DNA of 64,000 nt from NCBI GenBank assembly GCA_039566865.1, contig CM076952.1:17380501-17444500 (forward strand), written 5' to 3'. Origin of the DNA: Aurelia coerulea. Its lineage: Eukaryota; Cnidaria; Scyphozoa; Semaeostomeae; Ulmaridae. Numbering within the stretch: position 1 is the first letter of the stretch; each line of letters opens with the position of its first letter. This document shows positions 10,920 to 22,300 of the stretch, one piece after another. The notes beneath the pieces were generated by a model. The model worked only from the letters and a program-made list of their open reading frames with translations, had not been told where the DNA came from and did not search any database. A program made the translations under genes and the position numbers.

Positions 10920-12500
10920 GAAACCGATGAAACGAACTAACAGGAAGCCAGAAAAGAAAAAAGAGGGAAAGGAAACGTCTCTTCTCTTCGTCTTTCCCAA
11001 AGTTTCTTTCTCTCTCTGAAAGGGCAAGTTGCTTGGTCTAACTTGGACTGATCCACAGATTTTGAGGGACATGGGCCGATATATCCTAGCGCCATGACAT
11101 TTATATCATTGTCATTAAAAATTCCCTTCCGTTTTGCGTTTACGGAAGAGTCATTCCTCCTCCACACTTTCCCAAAAGGAACCAAGCGTCATGACGTCAT
11201 TTTCGATCAAATTACGAAACTTCCTCGAAGGACACCAAGGGTGTTAGGACACGGATATCTTAATTACGTATTTATTTACCTTGTTTTGATCTTCGTCTTG
11301 TTTTCTTGCCTTGTTTTCTTCTTTGTTTTGATTCCTCTTGCTGATGTAAATGCCTCGCGTTATTTGAATATATCTTCCTTCTATTCCTGTGTCTTAGCAC
11401 GCCTTCGTAGAAGAAAGGTTTCACACCGCAATGCCATATTAAAATTTAATCTCCCTGGTACAAAGTATACAACAAAATACAACGCCATTAGAATTTCTGC
11501 AAATTCGATTGATTGATGTTGACCAACGGAAACTCGAAGCTTAAAGCAGAGTTTCAAGGAGCTTGGCCGGACAGAACAAAGTCTTACGAACAAGAATACG
11601 ATAAAAACAGTTGGCAACAATATCAAATCTTGTACGTATGTACTATTTTGCTGCTTTCGCAAAGCATTAACTGATTCATTGTGAATTTTTCAAATCAATG
11701 TGTTCCATTTAAAACTACAAATGTTTGTGCTCTTCTGCCTAGGCCCTTATCGAAACGAGGCAGTCATAGTCATTTCAAAATAATGGCGTTTGATTATGAG
11801 TCGTAGTTAGGAGCGTCCGGCAGTATTTCAATAGCGATAACTACGACCATATCATCAGCAATCATGTGATCCCTTTCAGCCTACAAATATAATATTGGCC
11901 AAAAAAGTTGACTCATGTGCATGTAATAGCCTCAAATCTACTGCTTCTTTCTTTTTCCATGTAATGGCTACAGGGTGGCCACATTCTGCTGCTCCCCGTG
12001 GCATAAAAGGCGTAAGAGATTTTATAAAACGATAGGAGGAATTTTAACGGAGTTTTCTAAAAAACAAAGGATTTTTGCCAAAGGTGTGCGAGATTTTCGC
12101 AGAGTTATTACGCCCCTCGGGTGATTTGCCTTGTAAATTCTTAATAGGATGTATAACCGTTTTTTGCAATTAGCTAACTTTTGATCCAGATTCCAGACTT
12201 GCTTCTTTATGATTTCCAGATATTATGAATTTTGAAAAGGCCAAACTGTTATTTTTTACAAACATACATAAAGATGCTAAAAACTTCCTTCACAAGTTTC
12301 CTTTGGAAGCTTTTAAATTGCAAATCAACCCTTGACGGTTTTGGAATACAAGGCCCAGTACCTACCTTAAACAAAACTTGAAATAACCTATTTTGCGTTA
12401 TTGGTGACAAAAACAAGACAAAATGAATCACCATCAAGCAAAAAGGTACAGACATGCTAGACTGGTTACAATTCTTCATAAACTTCGCTCCAATGCATAT
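10920..12500. other. No gene seen
   Basis: Intergenic between TMEM127 and the small ORF at 12563. An open frame at 11094-11516 (plus) has no family resemblance and a biased hydrophobic composition. Nothing else supported. Confidence 0.45.
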
Positions 12501-12562
12501 ATTTGATCTAAACCTTTTCGCTCAATCTACATAGAAGCTATGCGAAAACGAACACAAAACTA

Positions 12563-12799
12563 ATGTACGAGAATTCAAACGATTCGACCAAGGAGCGCCG
12601 AGATTTGATCGAAACTTTTCAAAGTGCTGCATTCTCATTGTACCATCCGTACCATCACGAACCTGACGGAAAGGCGAATTTCTGTCAGCAATTCAATTCA
12701 ATATATAAGGAGGTAAAAAAGTTTTCGAAGTTGCGAGCCAAAACTGAGAAGAAATGTAATAAGACTACAGACATACAAAGCGATCTAGATCTAACATGA
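12563..12799 (+). CDS. Unassigned 78-residue ORF, possible small gene or exon
   Basis: ATG at 12563, TGA at 12797-12799. The frame stays open back to 12512. The peptide (ERRDLIETFQSAAFSLYHPY, then HEPDGKANFCQQFNSIYKEV) has the mixed composition of a real protein and does not recur in the repeats here. A possible acceptor (CTACATAG at about 12533) and a possible donor (GGAGGTAAAA at about 12711) are present. No family is recognised, and it could be chance or a gene relic. Confidence 0.22.
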   Translation: MYENSNDSTKERRDLIETFQSAAFSLYHPYHHEPDGKANFCQQFNSIYKEVKKFSKLRAKTEKKCNKTTDIQSDLDLT

Positions 12800-12957
12800 T
12801 TTTCTCTCAATCTATCTATCATCGTAGTACCAACGGAGCGTTCCATACAAAATATTGTCCGTGTTGATCATACAATTAACCCATTAATCAAAATAAATCA
12901 TATTTTCTTCGAATTTACACACTATCTACAACTAAATCCTATATGCTATATGCTTAA

Positions 12958-13286
12958 AGGGGCTGGGTCACGTAAAGTAAACAAAATTCTTTCGAAACGA
13001 CGATTTTGCAGACTTTTTGACAGGCCATATCACACAGATCACACAGATTTTCCACTATTTTTCCCAAAATGAAAGTGCTATTTTGAAGATGAACTCTTGA
13101 ACTTCAGAGAGATGCAAATGAAACAACCACATGTTGTTGCAAAGATATTGGTGGATTTTTAGTAGAAACCTTGTTGTGGATTCACCCCATCCACCAAAAT
13201 TTGCCCAGAACTCAATGGTCACGTGTGGGCAACAATATAGATCATAGATATAACAGGTTTGTTTACGGTTACGTGATCCAGCCCCT
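12958..13286. mobile_element. TTAA-flanked element (piggyBac-type target)
   Basis: Inverted ends AGGGGCTGGGTCACGTAAAG / complement ending AGCCCCT, about 28 bp with one small gap. TTAA at 12954-12957 and 13287-13290. 329 bp, non-autonomous. Confidence 0.8.
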
Positions 13287-13534
13287 TTAAAAACCACTGT
13301 GATGCGGAGAACCACTACCATCTTGAAAATGTTTTGCAAGAGTAATTTTGCGTTATCGCAAATCTGACGTGACATCTAATTTGAAACAAGCAAAAACATA
13401 GAGATTTGTAAGTCGGGCTGCACAACTAAACTAAGCAGAGAGGTGGCAAACTCACTCGAGCTGCTTGCGAAAGGGCTGTTATGAAAAGAGGAAAGTATAT
13501 GTTGTAAGTAGAAGAATTGAAAGATGAACTAGAT

Positions 13535-13891
13535 TCGGAAGTTAGACTAGCACCATCGGTTGCTACCTTTAAGAAAAAGCTGATCTCCATTATCCACCCC
13601 CCCCCCCCCTGCTAACTCTGTCTTTGGGACTCATGATCCAATAGGATTATCCTATCTGACTCAACTTAGAGTGGGTCTTTCGCAAGTTATGCCTTGATAA
13701 ATTCAAAGCATAAATTTAGTGATTCCATAAAACCAATCTGCCTTACTAACGATAACGATGACATTGAAACTACGGAACACTTTTTGTTGCTCTACCCCTC
13801 CTTTGAGGTTGATCGTCGAAATCTTCTCGCTAGAGCTTTTGATTCACTACGGCCAAAGTACAAAAGACAAAAAGACAAGCATTCCCAATAA
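13535..13891 (+). pseudogene. Decayed copy of the same LINE tail
   Basis: Homologous to 34835-35130. Recognisable words are GCTACCTTTAAGAAAAAGCT, GATCCAATAGGATTATCCTAT and the ETTEHFLLLYPSFEVDRRNL tail, but it carries a poly-C expansion (13599-13611), several stops and frameshifts, and the last cysteine of the HCP motif is lost (LYP). Much older than the 34.3 kb copy. Confidence 0.7.
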
Positions 13892-13989
13892 ATAAAGAAA
13901 ACCATGGAGGGCAATGTTTAGACTGATCCTTCTACTGTCAATATATGCTCTTACTTTCTCTTAAAGGCCTTGGGCAACCGGCATGCATA

Positions 13990-14172
13990 GACCTTTTAGC
14001 TATTCTAAAAAGAGCCTGGATCGAGCGTTATTTTTATACGTTTTTATACACGAGGTTCGATCGAGTGGCGGTAGAGCTTCTATCACTATTGTGCACATTC
14101 GAAAAATTCTACAAAACGTAGCAAAATAAAATATCGTTCGATTCTGATTCTTTTCAGAATAGCTATAAGGTC
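13990..14172. mobile_element. 183-bp TA-flanked MITE
   Basis: GACCTTTTAGCTATTCT / AGAATAGCTATAAGGTC inverted ends with TA at both borders. The whole element pairs loosely. Related to 60097-60275 and to a half copy at 60700-60815. Confidence 0.7.
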
Positions 14173-14918
14173 TATCGAGACCCAATTCTTAAAGATTGCA
14201 TAATTTCATGCTAAAAGAAAAACATTTTATTGCAAAATATGCCCCCTGTTAAAGCAAAATCATTCTGATCAAACAATGACAATGATAGAGCTTTTGATGG
14301 TTATATCGAGTTTCCTACCCCAGGTCTTCTTTTTTCATTTTTCAAAATTATTTTGATCTTAGTGGCTGGTTCTTACTGCAAACTAAGCTACTGAGCACTA
14401 CTAGTTAGCCAGCTACCCTACCAATGATCAACGGCTAAGACACACATCACATACATATATGCAAATATAGACAGTTACAATTATTTATCTTTGTGCACAC
14501 CAAAGGATATATAGAAATATGTTCAGCTGCTATTGTACAGAATAACTTATCAAAGGAAGTCAAACACGTCCAGCATAGGCTTCAGACCTTTAGAAAAGAC
14601 AGTCTAAATGGCTATCCAATATATTTTTGATTGAATGCCTTGAAGCAGACGTTACTTAATGTACTTTAATTCTACCGTTGACTTTTATCTTTGTTATTTT
14701 CAAAATTACAGCATTTTCTTTTTGTAAGAACAAAGTTTTAGCTTTACTTCAGCGGTACCTTTAAATAGGTTTATCTTACATTGCAGTAGCTTGCTTTTTT
14801 GCGAATAAAATTGAATTGAATTCAGTTCAGTTCAAGGAGACCCTTGACAAAATTTAAACCATCATAATTTCTAAACTGATGGAGAAAAACAAATAGGATT
14901 TTCATTAGCCTGAGATCA

Positions 14919-15017
14919 GGCAAAAAGGCAAAAAATGCAAAAAGGCAAAAAAGGCAAAAAAGGCAAAAAAGGCAAAAAGGCAAAAAAGGCAAAAAGGCAA
15001 AAAAGGCAAAAAAGCAA
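14919..15017. repeat. AGGCAAAAA tandem array
   Basis: About eleven units of 8-9 bp (AAAAAGGC), slightly variable in A length. Confidence 0.9.
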
Positions 15018-15330
15018 TGAAAAAAATGAAACAAATGAAACGTTCCAAAGTCTTTTTTTTTTAAAAAAGCAGGCCCGTTAACAGGCTAGATTTTCATGAA
15101 AATCATGGTTATGAAGTAAGGGTGAACTTGGTAAGGCAAAGGATGCAGATTTGATCAAGACAAAGCAATTTTGCAACCTCAAGAATAGATTCTATACCTC
15201 CTGTGCAGCCAACCATGTTTTGTTTTCTCCGTTCATTTTGATTTGATTGAGTAAACTTAAAGGGGTGAAATCTGCTCTTCTGAAAGGAAAAGCCCCTTTG
15301 TTTCTTCGGAAACCTATTTGCCCTTGCTTC

Positions 15331-15362
15331 GTTTGTTTGTTTGTTTGTTTGTTTGTTTGTTT
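15331..15362. repeat. (GTTT)n microsatellite
   Basis: Seven or more uninterrupted GTTT units. Confidence 0.95.
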
Positions 15363-15539
15363 ATGAAGGTCTATGATACAGTTGTAAGCAAATGTCTGTC
15401 GCTCTTCTCGTTTACGATTTAGAAATTTGATGACATCACAAGCTCAAAAAGTTTAAATTTACGAAACACTGTAATTTTGAAAATAGTGAAGATGTGAAAA
15501 AAGTCAGCATTAGAATTGAAGTAAGTTACGTCAAGTTTA

Positions 15540-15697
15540 GACTTGCCCCAAGTCTATTTCTTCAGTCCGTCTTACCGTTCCCTTTTCGGAAGTTCCTCGA
15601 TCCGCCATTCGATTACGAAATGTTGGAATGGAGGATCCGGGAAATGTCGGAAAGGGATTGGTCAAACAGACTTGAGGAATAGACTATGGGGCAAGTC
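15540..15697. mobile_element. 158-bp TA-flanked MITE
   Basis: Inverted ends GACTTGCCCC...AGTCTATT and the complement ending GGGGCAAGTC. TA at 15538-15539 and 15698-15699. Confidence 0.75.
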
Positions 15698-15722
15698 TAC
15701 CTCAAGTTCCTCTCCAGCAATA

Positions 15723-15911
15723 GACGATTCCGGAAAAGATGGCGGACTTAGCCTTAGATTTCACGATAAAGTTGCGACGACCTAAATCTATCGTAGCTGT
15801 GGTCAAGATTTTATGCTGCGGTCGTAAATTCTGGTAGCTATGCGTTGCTAGGGGGCATATTCCTATCATGCATTGCGTGAAATGAGGTCCGCCATCTTTT
15901 CCGGAATCGTC
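15723..15911. mobile_element. 189-bp TA-flanked MITE
   Basis: Inverted ends GACGATTCCGGAAAAGATGG / complement ending at 15911, about 26 bp nearly perfect. TA at 15721-15722 and 15912-15913. It lies 25 bp from the previous element but shares no end sequence with it. Confidence 0.82.
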
Positions 15912-16173
15912 TATTTAAACTCAAAGAAAATGCAGGTCTAATAAACTCAAGATTTAAACTCAAGATTTTCCATTCTTTTGTGGAATAGTTGAAAGGTCTA
16001 TTGCGTTAACCTCAAGGCCAAAACAATGAGGGCCAGTGCCTTTCTCAAATTCTGCCTCCATCGTGTAAATGGGGTCTCAGGGTAACGAATTTGTAAGCTC
16101 CGTGATATCTACATCCAAAAGTCTTATAAATTTTATACAAAATATAAAAACCTGAAATTGTTTCAATCTAATA

Positions 16174-16308
16174 TCAGGCTTGTATTGCAACCACTTCCAT
16201 AGTCATTTTGCTCCTGTCACCAAATGACCTCCTTATCAAATCAACAGCCTCGTTATGGGGAACGTCCTTCAGTGAATTGCCATCGACGGACAGGAGCTGA
16301 TATCCAGC
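16174..16308 (-). CDS. WHRN: WHRN coding exon 12 (C-half of PDZ3, stop)
   Basis: Residues 919-962 and the TGA at 16176-16174. AGYQLLSVDGNSLKDVPHNE and AVDLIRRSF match the second half of whirlin PDZ3. As in vertebrate whirlin, the protein ends almost directly after PDZ3. The acceptor is AATTCACAG. Confidence 0.92.
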   Translation of the reverse strand, partial: AGYQLLSVDGNSLKDVPHNEAVDLIRRSFGDRSKMTMEVVAIQA

Positions 16309-19300
16309 CTGTGAATTGGCGAGCATACAAAAAGTCAAAATTAACATATTTTGTTGCAGGCATTCAACGCTTATAGAAGTCTAACGTATTTACCCATCCC
16401 AAATTAAATTGACGGTAAAAAGTTTAGGATAAAAGAAGCATAATGGAAAAAATCAAGAAAGAGGTTGTATCAAAGCAAATAAACGCGAAAAACGAATATA
16501 CATTTGCCACAAAAAAGAAAAAGTTTCTAAAATTCGCATTACTTCCATGCAGCGTCAATTGCTAAAAATTGTGATATACTGCAGCATAAATTATGATTAG
16601 AAAAATGAGGATGTAAGTTACATCAAAGAATTAAAATAACTGAAAAGTCTGTTGGAGGCAAAAATCTTGAAAACAGCCTTAAATAATTAAACCAGAACTT
16701 AGCATATTGAGAGCTTTTTTGTGAAACAATGGTCACATCTTGGCTTACCAAAGAGCAACGTAGATGACTTAAGCAAAGCAGAAGGGGTGACTGAAGCAAA
16801 AAAGGTCTCTGGTGGCAAAACCCACTTGATACCGTGAAATTCATGCCAACAAGGAAAATGAACAGCACATCAAGAAAATGAGAAAAAGATCACATCAAGC
16901 TGCTTCTTGTAATGATGGATTAAGAAACAACCAACGCTGTCTTAGTATTGTATTTGGACATCAGTTAGAGCCGTGTAAAAAATTGCTTCCCAGAGTTTGA
17001 ATGCAAAATAGATAAACTGGTTTAGTTTGAGCTGATTTGACTTGCCAGTGTGAATGAAATCGATTCCTGTTCAGGGCTATTTGAGATATTGAGAAATTTC
17101 ATACGACCTCAGATTTTAGTATCAAAACTGACAAACCTTCAGAACTCCAACTTCCGCAACTGCACCTTCAGGATATACAGTTTCAATGCGAATTTCAGGT
17201 TGCTGAGTAGAACCTCTCCCTCCAGATATGCTTATACCTAGAACAATGATTTCACATATCATTGATTTCACAAACAATAGGAGTACCGGGTGTCCCAAAA
17301 CGATTATACAGATTTGGTTGACTCCAGCGATGTGAATTTAACTTTAATCAATGGCTAATCACTCTCAAAATGATCCTCGATAGTTAACTTGAACATAGAT
17401 ACCTCGTTTGTTGGTATTGGTGCTTTGAGAGCAGAAATATTAATATTGAAAGCTCAAATTTGCGTTCACTTGCAAACCAGAACTTTGGCCTTTTGGCCTG
17501 AGCAAATTCCTGAAGCACATCGAAATTAAGAACTGAAATTAATGAAAAATTAAGAAACTGCCCAAGGGGTGACTGGGGGGGGGGGTGACTTCTGGAAAAC
17601 AGAATAACACAAGATCGAATATTTTTCAAATTGCTATCATTGATTTATACGCTGTGCCTTAAGAATTTGCTTAGGCCAAAAGGCAAAAGCTCTGGTTTGC
17701 AGGAGGAGGCAAATTTGAGCTTTCAAGATTAACATGTCTGCTCTAAAAGCACCTATACCAACAAACGAGGTACCTATGTTTAAGTTAACTATCGACGAAC
17801 ATTTTCAGAGTTATTAGACGTTGATTAAAGCTAAATTCACATCGCTGGAGTCAACCAAATCCGTATACAATTTTTGGGACACCCGGTAGAGCTATGTACG
17901 ATGCATCTCGCTAATAACCAAGAAACAGAGTACAGTCCAACAAAACTTTGTTGATACGTTTGCCTTGATCAAGAAAAACAAATTCATGTTGCATGGAAAG
18001 CTGATCAACTTTTCCGCAAACGGACTTACCCAACAGTTATTCTACATAGTGACTGAAATAAAAGCAAGGCGTTTGAAAAAATACTGCTCTTTGAATATCG
18101 AAGAAATAGTATTGAAAACTGTCTTGTTTCATTGCCGATATGTTCAATTAGATTCAATAATTTACCCGGCTTCAATCAGTCGTTCCTTCCCGTGGATATG
18201 AAACTTTTTCTGTAGAAAGCCCCTTTCAAAAATCTGCGAGTGAAAACGACAATCAAAACTGCATCGATTTGCTTTCCTAATAACAACGACACTGACATGT
18301 ATTAGCATATATTTGTCCTTTTGGGAGAATGGAATCCCCCTGAATAAGTTATATATACTAGGGACAAGGGCAGATTTTGTAAGACAATAGCATGAGTTGC
18401 TTTTGATTGACACCGCAATTCAAAGCGATTAACGATCGCAGACAAAGGAAATTCTCTCAACCAATAATTCAAAACAAACAAAGCCGCAAAAGTTGCCCTA
18501 AAACCCAGGTAGCCTGCTCGCTCGTTGTGTATTGCAGAAATTGTTTTTGAGAGAAACCATGAGCATAGGTCGAAAGAAGAAGAATATATCCACACATCTG
18601 CCACGGGCATTTAATCAATTTGGTTCAAAAGCCGATTGGGAGGCGATTCAATTCTCTTATATTTTTGGGTGTAATTGAAGCATTTACTGCTCAGCTTCTG
18701 AACCAAAGAAATAAAATGCCCGTAGTAGATGTGTATATATCCTTCTTCTTTCGATACAAGCTCATGTTTGCTCTTAAAATAATTTCTGGAATGCACAACG
18801 AGCGTGTTAGCACTTGCGTTTCAGAGAAACTTTTGCGGCTTTGTTTGTTTTGAATTTCTGGTTGAGAGAATTTCTTTTGTCTGCGATCGCTAATTGCTTT
18901 GAATTGCGGTGTCAATCAAAACCAACTCGTGCTATTGTCTTGCCAAATCTGTCCTTGTTCATACTAGGGGGAAGACTTTTTTATTCCCCCAAGAGGATAG
19001 CACGTGCTAAAACGTGTTTAAGTCATTGCTGTAAGGTACAAACATTAGGAAAATTTGCTCATGATTCGTTTTAGCACGTTTTTAAAGTTTGAAAAGGTAA
19101 TTCTCGAGAAAATCCTTCGTAGAATCTGAGCGGAGTGACCGATTTCAGCTAGGAAAAAGTCTAAAGATAATTGAACATATTTGCTATTAAATGAGATATT
19201 GTAAAATATTATTGCTTTGATAGTTAGGGGGCAGTAGCCTTTCAAACGGCAAGCATTTTGAATTTTTCTGACATACCCCCCGGTATAACAATAAAATACT

Positions 19301-22300
19301 CAGCGAGCCTGCACTTTTGTAGTAAAACCATTCAAACTTACCGAGTGATTTGCCTTCCTTTGGAATAGCCACTGTAATTTCACGGGGCTTGCTATTTTCC
19401 AACCCAATCTCCGGGGGCCTCTTCATACTATCTAATATCGGTTTTATCGGCGTATAATCATCATCATCATCATCATCATCATATTCATTTATAACATCTC
19501 CATTGTTGGTAATATTTCTATTAATATCCGGTACAGCGTACTCCTGATCTTCTACAATATCAGACATTGCGCGTTCTTTACCGCTCTGCGGGGAAGGGTC
19601 CACCGAGATGCCGGATCCATTAGTAAATACACCATCCAGTTTACCACGTATTTGACTTTTGTCGACTTTAGAATACAGTTCATCAGGATCGAATGGCGTA
19701 TCTTTCGTTGGTATATAATCTAAATCTTTGTCGATTGCTTCGTCTGGATCGTAATGCCATGAATGTGTATGTTCTTTAGAAGGACGTGGCACATTACTGA
19801 ATGATTTGTATCTCTGCATTGTCGTTTCACGTTCTAAAATCGAACGTTGTTTCGCGTACTTCTTCGATATTTTTCTTGTTTTTTCCTCCTTTTCTTTCTC
19901 AAGCAGTTCAGCTTCTGTTTTGGACTTCAGTTGAAACTTTCCACTTTTGTCTGAAAAAGGTTGAAAAAACTGTCAACACATCTTTTAAGGTATTAATTAA
20001 TAACTAGCATCTTAGCCGAAAGAGAAAAACGCTGTATAATTTTGAAAATGATCAAGGCATCAAAAATTGCCAACATGAAATTATAGCAAGTACCTGAAGT
20101 CCCTTCCAAGCTATTAAATCGAACGAAAGATGCATTAAACATGTTATTTTTGGGTCCAAGAGATGAGTGATTTTACCAAACAAAATTTCACATCTAAGTT
20201 AGCTTTCGAACAACAGATTAACATTTTAGTTTTGAATATCGGCCATGCACTTTTTACTCCACAGCCCGCCAAACGCATAATTTTTTTCACTCATCCGGTA
20301 CAAAAAGAAAACAGAAAAACAAACCTTGTACTGCAGTCACGAGAGTTCTTTTTGGTGGTTGTTCTGACAACTGTCCATCAAGGATTGGTGATTCTAATGG
20401 GTTAAAAAAGCTCAATTATATTTTGCTTTTAAGCATGAAAATACCAAACGCTGCATCATATATGGATATCTATTGAATTGTGAAAAAATTTAGGTTATAA
20501 TGATCGATAAGGAATCTACCTTAGTGCTAATGAAGGATTTGAAAGCATATTAGAGATTCATAGGTAAATATAAATAGAAACACAATATCCTGCTTTTAAG
20601 CATTAAAATACCATACGCTGCATCATATATGGATATCTAAGGGATTGTGAAAAAATTTAGGTTATAATGATCGATAAGGAATCTACCTTTGTGCTAAAGA
20701 AGGTTTTGAAAGTATATTAGAGATTTATACGTAAATACAAATAGAAACACAATATTAAGTGGCTGCTTTTTAGGGCTGGCAGTGTAAATTTTATAAAGTA
20801 CATTATGTATATACCAGGTGAGCCATTAAAAATTCTAATTTTTAATAATTGTTTGTACCAAGAATACTGGATCGAATTCTGGTGAACAGCAGAGATATTG
20901 AAGCACTTTTGAGATTTTTCTTCGTTCTCATAAGCACTTAGCTTGATACACAGCCCACCGAAAGGAAAAAAGTCCTTTCAGTGGGCTGTGTATCAGGTTA
21001 ATAAGCACTGGAAATATAAGTAAATTTGACTTACGAACAATTTATGGTTGCAAAATGTCTGAAAAAGGCCTAAAACATTTGATCAAATCATAAATATGAA
21101 TTTACCAATATTCTGAATGTTCATAAAAACGCGAGAAAAATCACAAAAATATTTTGATCTCTCGGCTCTACTGACAGTTTGAAGCTTTCAAATCTGCTAA
21201 GTACTCAGCATAGGGCTCAAATCTTTTAAATCTTCAAAAAGGTGCGTGTAAAATTCTTTGACATTTTCTTTTAATTGAATGGCTTGAAACGAACTGATGG
21301 TACTTTGCTATAAATCTGAAATCTGCCGTTTGATATCTTGAATTTTTCAAAATGGCGGCAATTTAATTATTGTTGAAGAAATTCATGGAAAATTGTGTAA
21401 AAATTTAAATCATCGTAAATTCAAAACCAATACAGGAAAAATGATATAACCTTCACGGAAACCATAGTTTATGAATGTCTACAATATAGTGGCAAGCAGA
21501 AGTCTGTAGCTTTTCTAGTTTAGGATTTGGAAATTTGATGACGTCATAGCCTCAAATTTAATAAATGCCTCCACTTTGAAACTTATCAAGATATCAATAA
21601 ATTTCCATGGCAGATTCACAGAAAAAAAACGCACCATTTACTTCAACGAAATTTGTAATATAATTTTACACCGACCTTTTTAAAGATTTGAGCCCTATGT
21701 TCAAGTCCTCTTCTTGCTATGAATTTTTGAAAGCGAGAACTCTTTTCTGGCTCACCTCGTATCATTGTGTTTTCTGTTCCTTTTATGTTCATATAAATTG
21801 CAAAGAATGAGCCTTGTTGAGTAAATGGTAATGCATTTCACTCAGTTGGATTTATTTTATTTAAGATATCTTTTATTTCTTTAACTTTGAGATGCTAAAG
21901 TTATACCGGGTGTCCTAAAATGATGTATTATTGTTTAATTGCTTATATGTCCATAACCAATGAACCGATTTTCAAAAACTTTGTTTTAATTGATTGCCTA
22001 AAGGCTAAATTGAATTTTAAGATGTTGGTTGCCGTTTTACCACGGCGTTTTCATATCGAAAAGAAGATCGATAAACCTGCTCAAATTCAAGCCTTAGATA
22101 GCATAAAAAGAAACGGCCTATTTTTCCAGTCAACATTTTAGATGTGATACAAAAGGCTGGACTCCTATTCGTATTCTCTGAACTCATAGTATTAACTGAA
22201 TTCGTATTCTCTGAACGACATATACTCTCTGAACGACATATAAGTTCAACCTTTTGCATCACATCCCAAATATTGACTGGGAAAGTAGGCCGTTTCTTTT

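Larger units (their letters stand above)
20814..21759. mobile_element. Foldback element family 5 (GGTGAGCC) with nested insert
   Basis: CCAGGTGAGCC at the left, GGCTCACCTCG at the right; TA at 20812-20813 and 21760-21761. Interior words are shared with 31565-32178 and 48723-49347. Contains 21207-21701 and a tight hairpin at 20943-20998. Confidence 0.72.

Noticed and set aside
11094..11516. 140-codon frame with a hydrophobic middle, plus strand.
   Set aside because: Biased T-rich composition, no family resemblance and no splice or start support.
13055..13375. 106-codon frame on the minus strand.
   Set aside because: It covers the TTAA-flanked element from end to end; the frame is an accident of its sequence.
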